From contig JAGTJM010000017.1 in the NCBI GenBank assembly GCA_020747015.1, positions 372,001-436,000 of the forward strand: a DNA stretch of 64,000 bases. Direction: 5' to 3'. Made by a program: the position numbers and the translations under genes. Shown piece by piece: positions 57,597 to 64,000 of the stretch; position 1 is the first letter of the stretch, and each line of letters starts with the position of its first letter. Below the pieces are notes generated by a model. The model was not told the DNA's origin and ran no database searches. It saw only the letters and a list, made by a program, of their open reading frames with translations. The stretch comes from Pyrenochaeta sp. MPI-SDFR-AT-0127. Its lineage: Eukaryota; Ascomycota; Dothideomycetes; Pleosporales; Cucurbitariaceae.

Positions 57597-57881
57597 TTTT
57601 GTTGCGCATCAGAGTCTCTAACGTTTCGGTTCTGGCCGATGAGATGACATTGGAGGGCATATCAGGCTACCTGGCTTGAAGAGCTAAATAATGAAACTGG
57701 AAATCTTTACATAATAAGGGTTTGATTCCTGCTCGTGTCCTTTCTCTATCTGTTGATGAATTGCAAATTTGGCATTTATTCTGAGCTATCACCATATCGA
57801 CTGATCATCATGCTACAAAAGCTACTATCCAAGCTGTTGCACATAAGCAAAAGAATTTGATGTTGTTTTGCCATGTTGCTC

Positions 57882-58838
57882 TTAGAAACTAGTCTTGACA
57901 AAGTCGGCTAAACTAGTCGCCTTCTGACCGGCGATAGCATCGAGGAAAATGTTGTGCTCACTCTGCTTAGCAGGCGTACCCTTTCCATAATAACTGTAGT
58001 CTTTGATCAAGATCATGTTCTCACCGAGCTCCGTCTTCGCATGAGGAGGAAGCGGCAAGTATCCCTCCCAAACATCCTTGGGCACTTCCACAAAGGTGAC
58101 CTTGGTACCGGTAATCTCGGAGATGGTGCTCGCCACTTCGACCGGGGTAGCCCACTGCGAAACAGCCTGAATTTTAGCACCATCCGCAGCGGATCCAAGG
58201 GCCAACGCGCCAGCCACGTACTTTCCAGCATCGGAGACGATGTCGATAAGGGGAATCTGTGTAGTTGTTCCGGTCCATGGGGCAGCCATGATGGAAGCAC
58301 CAGTCTGCGGGTCCTTGCTGATAGCACTCTTGAGGTTTTGCATAAAGTATCCAGGCATGAAATGAGTGACCCACATTCCGGTTTTGAGCTTCTGGGATTC
58401 TGCGTACTCTGAAATGTCGGCTTTTGAATCAAAATGCTCGACGTTGGGGAGAGCGCCATTTGTCAAGGCGGTGACATTGGGAAGTGATGAGAACACAAGA
58501 TGCTTGACTCCAGTTGCAATGGCGGCATCCACAATGTTCTTTCCCTGCGTGATCTCGGTAGATTTGGACATTGTCTCCCAGTAATTGGTGACAGCGAAAA
58601 CAGCGAATGCACCATTGAACGCAGATTTCAGGGATGAAGGGTCGTTAAGATCGGCTTTGATGAGCTCCACGCCCTTAGACTTGAGCTTCTCCGCAGAAGG
58701 CTTCGTAGCGTCACGAGTGACACCACGGATTGAGTACTGCAAGGCAAGCGCAGGGTGAGATAGAAGAGCTGAGATGACAGAGCCTCCTTGGTTGCCAGTT
58801 GCACCCAAGACAGTGATGATCTTCTGATCGGACGACAT
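57882..58838 (-). CDS. NmrA-like family NAD(P)-binding protein
   Basis: Single exon, 318 residues. Rossmann motif TVLGATGNQGGSVISALL at the N-terminus, GVELIKADLNDPSSLKSAF, and FAVTNYWETMSK; the catalytic YxxxK of short-chain dehydrogenases is absent. LVFSSLPNV and MPGYFMQNLK match the NmrA/HSCARG group. Such proteins bind NADP(H) and either sense redox state, regulating transcription factors as NmrA regulates AreA, or reduce small molecules. It diverges from another NmrA/isoflavone-reductase-like gene at 59813. Confidence 0.92.
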   Translation of the reverse strand: MSSDQKIITVLGATGNQGGSVISALLSHPALALQYSIRGVTRDATKPSAEKLKSKGVELIKADLNDPSSLKSAFNGAFAVFAVTNYWETMSKSTEITQGKNIVDAAIATGVKHLVFSSLPNVTALTNGALPNVEHFDSKADISEYAESQKLKTGMWVTHFMPGYFMQNLKSAISKDPQTGASIMAAPWTGTTTQIPLIDIVSDAGKYVAGALALGSAADGAKIQAVSQWATPVEVASTISEITGTKVTFVEVPKDVWEGYLPLPPHAKTELGENMILIKDYSYYGKGTPAKQSEHNIFLDAIAGQKATSLADFVKTSF

Positions 58839-59812
58839 CTTGAAGCTTGTTCGGACTAGACGGACTGGGAGTTGAGAAGTGATATTGCGTGTGGACGGAA
58901 GATTGGTTGAGGTATCAGTGAGCAGCTGTAGGAACTGAATAGTGCTTTCTACAATCTCGTCACCAGGTACTTATACAAAAATCTATGCTCGTGAACCTAT
59001 AAAGGTTGTACGGTAGCATGAAGCTGCGTTGTCAGCTTGACCTGATTATTCACCACCTTCGCTGCTCGGCCCCCGAAACAAGAGACCGATGCTCCTAGGT
59101 AACATCCGGACCCGTGCAAGTGTGGACACCACGTGGCATACCGTTGGAAGATGTGCACTATCGATCGACAAGTATACGCTCAAGGTCACAAAAATCTAAC
59201 CGCTGTTAGCGCAACGCGGAACAAGCCGACGCGCATTCCAGTTCGGCTATTCCCAATAACTTTAAGGTGCCGTAATTAGGGCGGGTTGCATTGGCCAGGT
59301 GGTGTGGAATGGGCAGCTTGGGCTCGACCCACGCCACCACGATACCACGATGTTTCAGCAGTGAGTGGCCTATGGGCCAAGCCTCATAGATGTTGCTTGC
59401 TTTGTAAGCTGGGGCCTGTCCTCGACTAGCGTTTTCCAAAATTCCCAGATGTATGAATTTTTGTCCTATGTGAACGACTGGCTTAAGAAAGTGACGGTTC
59501 TTGCCGTGGATGACAAAGAATGTCGGCGTCAAAATGCTGCTAGAGCGAGAGCTGATAAATCCGGAAGTACAGTAGTCCGTGAACAGAGTCTCAATTTCAG
59601 ACAACAACAATACCAGGCTGATGTAGATGTAGTTTGGTAATACTCACTGAAAATAAAATTCATACATTAGTCTCGCTACGTCCGTTTCCGCGCATTGTTA
59701 TTCTTATCGCCATCATCAACAGCCCTATCACTTCTAAATCACGTCTTCACCTTTGTGTAGCATCAACTCGGGTCAATTACACATCTGAGTTCCACCGGGT
59801 ACATAACAAAAC
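58839..59812. promoter_or_regulatory. Divergent intergenic region between the two NmrA-like genes
   Basis: 974 bp between divergent starts. A 134-codon open frame on the - strand (59610-59206) begins with TTG and matches nothing I know. Promoters for both genes are expected. Confidence 0.4.
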
Positions 59813-60879
59813 ATGGTTTCTTGCGTCGTCGCAGTCGCTGGCGGCACGGGTAAGCTTGGACGTACTATCGTTGATGAGCTTGTTGCACATGGTGGCTATA
59901 AGGTTTTCATTCTTGGCCGTAAGGTAGGCCTTCTTTAAGTGACTGACTCAAGGACCTAATATCCTTTGCTTACGGACATCAGGCCAACGCGCAAATGGCG
60001 AAGGAACTTGGTGCTGATATTCTGGTCACCGATTATAACAACATCAACAGTGTTGCCAACCTGCTCGAGATAAACAACATCGACACCGTCATATCCACCT
60101 TGGGCTCCACGTTCGGCCCGGATTCCGAATTAACGCTTATCCAAGCAGCACAGAATTCGATGAAAACCACGCGATACATTCCTAGTATTTGGGGGATCAG
60201 CTGTACATCTGAGTGAGCTTCTTGGAATCGCAACTCTAGAGTCTGCACCATGCACTAATGCCTATTTTTTTCCTCCAGGGCTGCAGCCATCTTCCCAACG
60301 ATGAACTCGAAAATCGCTTACCTCGATGTCCTTGCAGCCACATCCCTAGAATACACGGCAGTATTGAACGGAATCTTTCTTGACTACTACGGCTTTCCGA
60401 AAGTGAAGTCGTACTTGGGTAACCTGCCGCGTGTGATCGATATTGCTCAGAACGCTGCAGCAATCCCTGCATCGGGCAATGTTCCTGTAGTGTTTAGCTA
60501 TAGCTTCGATGTTGGGCGTTTCATTGCAGCACTGCTCTCGCAGTCCAAATGGGAAAAAGAATCAGTTATCATTGGCGACAAGATTACGTGGAACGACTTC
60601 CTCGCCCTCGCTGAAAGAGTCAAGGGTGTCAAATTTGATGTCAAGATCGACTCGTTGGAAACACTGCAGAAAGGTTATACAACGGAACTGCCCAGCCAGA
60701 GAGATCTGTACCCATTTTTACCGAAAGAGAAGCTCCAGCGTATGTGTGCGACGTTTGGCATTCTATTTGAGAATGGATTCTTTGACTTCAAGAGTAGAGG
60801 AACCTTGAACGAGACATTTCCAGAGATTAATACAAAGAGCGTGGAAGCTCTTCTGAAGGAGGCGTGGTCAAGCAATTGA
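59813..60879 (+). CDS. Isoflavone reductase-like / NmrA-type NAD(P)-binding protein
   Basis: Exons 59813-59923, 59983-60212, 60279-60879; 313 residues, phases close. VAVAGGTGKLGRTIVDEL is the dinucleotide motif, followed by KVFILGRK, GADILVTDYNN, VISTLGSTFGPDSE and RYIPSIWGI. The C-terminal part has FSYSFDVGRFIAALL, IIGDKITWNDFLALAE and FPEINTKSVEALL, as in fungal isoflavone-reductase/CipA-like proteins. Members reduce aromatic or other secondary-metabolite substrates with NADPH; the substrate here is unknown. Head-to-head with the NmrA-like gene at 57882. Confidence 0.88.
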
Positions 60880-63248
60880 GAGGTGGACAAAGAGGGGAGC
60901 CTTTCTCTTTGATAATTAGAAAAGGCAATTGCAGATTTGGCGACATCACTCGTAGAGGTAGATTCTTAGGTGACCATATTCATACTTCGTTCACCGTTAT
61001 CTCTCTGCTCAAACATCAAGACTCGGCAGCAATTTCGTATATTTTTGCCAAGCTTGGCTTCGGTAGAAGCCGTTCATTCCTAGCGTAAAACTAATCGCTG
61101 TGTGAATTTTGCGTTTTCTCAATATATTTACCCTTAAATTCCCTAAGCTATTTGTAGTATAGTTTATTCTAAAAGCACTCCTCTCTTTTGATATTGCAAA
61201 TGCCGCGCAAGCGAAAAATTGATAGAGCTGTACCTCCGAGCAACGAGCCCCCAACAGGGCGGGGAACAGGCTCAGATAAATACTAGTTTCTCAATAAGCC
61301 TTAAACGTGAAACAGTAAAACAAAGCCTAAGCTTGCTGTGAATTCCGCGTCTTCGTTCCTTTTCGCTGCTTGGCAGGTCAATGCACGCCACTTTATGCTA
61401 GTAGTAGCACTATACTAATACGGAAAGAGGAGCAGGGATAAGATGCATATGCGAGAGGCGAGTGATCGGCGACACGGTCCTTTGGGCAGTCCCTGCAGGC
61501 CGCGTTGGCCTTTCGAGGTGTAACAGTAGCTTGTGGGTCAATCGGCCAAAGGCAGTTTTAGGATCTGTGTTTTGACCCCAAGAAATATACAGAGTGGTGG
61601 GAAGGGCAGGCCGAAGCGGACCAGTTAGGATTTTTTCTGCTCCCTGACAACCTTCCAGTCTGGTGACCAACGGGGCAAGCGGTAGCTACCAAATTTCACT
61701 GAATTTATCTCAAGCCGTTGCTATTAGAGAACTGCAGCCTAGCACTTATTTTCTTCATGTGATTAATTCTATGGGTCACTCAGACTATGTGGTTTACGTC
61801 AAAAGTCTAAACACAGTCGACATTGCTTCCTTAGTCAAGGATGAGGACGAAGGAATTCCGGTGGCCCAGACATGAGACTTGATTCGATCAAACTTAAATG
61901 ATCAATGGGGTTTGGTAGACATTGCTAACTTCTTTAAACGGCTGAAAGGCGCTACTGCATGGGTTGGCTATGGCCTAGGGTCTGTTCATGCTTCCGTCTC
62001 ATAAAATTTGAATATGGTGAGTACTCACAGCCGGGGGGTGAAATTTAGCGGGCACTATCATCTAAACCAAATTTGGTCAGATACGAGTCGGCTGTTCACG
62101 ATAATGTCTTTAGTGACATAAGGCTTTTGGTTATATTTAATCAAGAATCACGTAGATAGACAGAAGTGTCAGCCCCTGTGTGCTAGTTAGAACTAGTAGT
62201 TAGAAGATAGAGACCTGATCTTACCTTGATCAGAGGACTTACAGGACGCGTAAGCACGAAGTAGGGTCTGAAATTAGGTGGCGTCCTCTAATAACATGAT
62301 GCCTCAATTTATAATACAAGGCCTATAAGATATCAAGTTTTTTAAAACGGCCCCTATCGCTAACTGCCCATATTGCGGAAGATGAGATGGTGCCTAATTC
62401 AGAAGTATGGCGCCTGGAAAATGGACGTCGTGAACAGACCATCGTCTTCAATGAAGGCACAATATCGCCAGCGAGACGAGAAGTATATGGAACTATACAG
62501 GATGTTCTGGCCCTGGTGGTCACTCGAAGATACGAGAACATAAAAGTTGAAGGTATAGGCTTATTTTGGGCTAGGTCATATCTTCACAGGTGTTCAATCT
62601 CTCTGCTTGTCCCATCATCTGTTGCGATTCATGCCTAGATCCCCACATTGCCAGTTTTTTCGTTCTGAGTCCTTTTAGTGGCATCACCATGACAGAGTCA
62701 CTTCCCTATAGCCCTGCTATCGGCACATGCTAAGAAGCGCGATGAAATTAAGGCGTCAAATCTCAAACACGGTGTTCTGTAAGAATCCGTGTGTGGCGCA
62801 GATAATCGCGGGATGGAAATTTGACAACACTTGCTTCACGTGTATTGCGAACAGGACGATGCTCAACAGTTTCACGACCGAAATGTTGTCAAGGGGACTA
62901 ATTTACCATTATGATGGTTTCTGAAGTAAAAGGAAGTTAGTGTGATGCGGAAGGAAGCACTGAGCAGCTTCTTGACTCGCTGCATTTTCAGTAGCAAACG
63001 AGGTTAGACGCTTGAATGCACCCACGCCAGTATGCAAGCCATGGACTGCAATAAATACTGTGCAAACGTGCTTCAGTTGAATCATCATTGTTGTCTATCT
63101 TTTCAGTGGTATTCCTTCGCCTTGATTCGCTTCAATTCAGTCGTTCTTTACAACTTTTGCCTCTCGCCTTCCTCTTCAAGCCACATTTCATTCTCGAAAC
63201 CAAAATCGAAAACCCAAAGCGACGCTGTACCAATTGCCACTATCCGTC
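60880..63248. other. Long AT-rich intergenic region upstream of the AA9 gene
   Basis: 2.4 kb. Open frames at 61663-61875 and 62387-62638 (+) have no recognisable domain. No repeat ends, tRNA or other RNA were found. The last part (about 63060-63248) is pyrimidine-rich and probably holds the promoter and leader of the AA9 gene. Confidence 0.45.
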
Positions 63249-64000
63249 ATGTCGCCCGATTTGACTATCCTTCTTACTGGTGCCTTTGCAGCTCAGGTGC
63301 TTGCTCATGGTATCCTTACTGAGTTTACTGCGAATGGAGTCAGGTATGAAGGCTTTGCGACTGAGTCTATCTACAGGATTCAGAATGGTAATCCTGTTCC
63401 TGACGTTGCTGCGTGGTCCACGGAAGCATTAGATAGAGGCTACATTGAGCCGAACAGCATGAGCACCCAGGACATCAACTGCCACAAGAACGCGGCCCCG
63501 GGCGTCTTAGCTGCAGAAGTAGCAGCAGGAGGTATAATCGACTTCGTTTGGGCGGATTGGCCACATGACCAGAGCCCCGTCCTTACCTATATTGCCCCTT
63601 GCGATGGCGACTGTGCTACTGCCGATAAGTCTGCCCTACAGTGGATTAAAATCGATGAAGCGGGATGGGACGGAGAATGGGCAGGTCAAAAGCTCATCGA
63701 CAACAATTTCACATGGACCACAACAGTTCCTTCGACTATTGCTGCTGGAAACTACGTCTTCCGAAATGAAATTATTAACCTTCATAGCGGTATGCAACCC
63801 AACGGGGCCCAGCTGTACCCTCAGTGCGTCAACGTGAGGATCACCGGCAATGGTAATGACAGGCCGAAAGGTACTCTTGGTGTTGATCTTTATAAGCCTA
63901 ATGACGCTGGAATTCTTTTTGATGGGGCTTCCACAAGCATTACCGACTACCCAATTCCAGGCCCTCCTCTTTACATCAGTAGGGAAACCACTGTCTCTGT
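63249..64000 (+). CDS. AA9 lytic polysaccharide monooxygenase (GH61), partial
   Basis: Open from the ATG at 63249 to the window end (250 codons), no intron needed. A 19-residue signal peptide ends in QVLA, leaving an N-terminal His (HGILTEF), which is copper ligand 1 and must be the first mature residue. The second His is in DWPHDQSPVLTYIAPC, and the axial Tyr in QLYPQCVNVRITG; NYVFRNEIINLH is also diagnostic. AA9 enzymes oxidatively cleave cellulose and related glucans, needing copper, reductant and H2O2 or O2. The sequence runs past the catalytic domain into a Pro-rich segment, suggesting a C-terminal extension outside the window. Confidence 0.95.
   Translation, partial: MSPDLTILLTGAFAAQVLAHGILTEFTANGVRYEGFATESIYRIQNGNPVPDVAAWSTEALDRGYIEPNSMSTQDINCHKNAAPGVLAAEVAAGGIIDFVWADWPHDQSPVLTYIAPCDGDCATADKSALQWIKIDEAGWDGEWAGQKLIDNNFTWTTTVPSTIAAGNYVFRNEIINLHSGMQPNGAQLYPQCVNVRITGNGNDRPKGTLGVDLYKPNDAGILFDGASTSITDYPIPGPPLYISRETTVS

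Noticed and set aside
59206..59610. 134-codon - strand frame that looks somewhat protein-like
   Set aside because: No ATG, no recognised motif, lies in a promoter region between divergent genes.
61663..61875. Short + strand frame in AT-rich spacer
   Set aside because: 70 codons, no motif, no homology pattern recognised, isolated.
1..64000. CRISPR arrays, operons, bacterial ribosome binding sites, intact transposons
   Set aside because: Not expected in a fungal nuclear genome and none seen; no direct-repeat arrays, transposase or reverse-transcriptase motifs found.

Overview
This window is nuclear DNA of a filamentous ascomycete. Genes carry short introns (about 45-65 nt) with GT-AG ends and CTAAC/CTGAC-type branch points. 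The content is typically fungal: HET domain protein, GH81 glucanase, AA9 oxygenase, CBM18-laccase, AP-1-like bZIP and NmrA-like proteins. The gene set and sequence style suggest Dothideomycetes, probably Pleosporales; that placement is inference from family resemblance, not from a search. Exon coordinates were worked out by hand from reading frame, splice signals and family motifs. Nearly all models close in frame, but the short exons are tentative.

Layout. 1-2.4 kb: 5' part of a secreted CBM18-CBM18-PAN-Ser/Thr linker-laccase (-), cut by the window edge. 4.4-6.6 kb: HET domain protein (-). 7.0-8.7 kb: drug/metabolite-type transporter (+). 11.1-12.8 kb: vacuolar Ca2+/H+ exchanger (+). 13.4-16.8 kb: GH81 endo-1,3-beta-glucanase (-). 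17.6-22.5 kb: conserved housekeeping block of UTP14 (-), mitoribosomal mL41 (+) and COQ3 (-). 23.4-25.3 kb: a PD-(D/E)XK-like protein with a broken reading frame (+). 26.1-27.3 kb: APH-type kinase (+). 27.6-32.0 kb: a protein kinase fused to two RhoGAP domains and an SH3 domain (-). 33.3-39.0 kb: PAN2 and SPF30 (both -). 40.5-42.5 kb: AP-1-like bZIP factor (+). 43.5-45.7 kb: an ankyrin-like fungal protein (-). 47.2 kb: a small two-exon gene (+). 48.7-51.5 kb: a second, intact PD-(D/E)XK-like paralog (+). 51.7-54.5 kb: head-to-head ICP55 aminopeptidase (-) and SIRT5-type sirtuin (+). 55.3-57.6 kb: gene relics, including an APH relic. 57.9-60.9 kb: two divergent NmrA/isoflavone-reductase-like genes. 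63.2 kb to the end: an AA9 polysaccharide monooxygenase (+), cut by the window edge.

Conserved housekeeping genes (ribosome biogenesis, mitochondrial translation, ubiquinone synthesis, mRNA deadenylation, splicing, oxidative-stress transcription) alternate with accessory pockets. The accessory pockets hold HET, PD-(D/E)XK, APH and kinase-RhoGAP genes, and several of their genes are duplicated, frameshifted or decayed.

The most unusual item is the kinase-RhoGAP-RhoGAP-SH3 fusion. The expected arginine-finger loop is missing from both GAP domains: in the first it would fall in a spliced-out 154-nt segment, and in the second it carries an in-frame TAG. Next are the paralogous nuclease-like proteins and the modular chitin-binding laccase.
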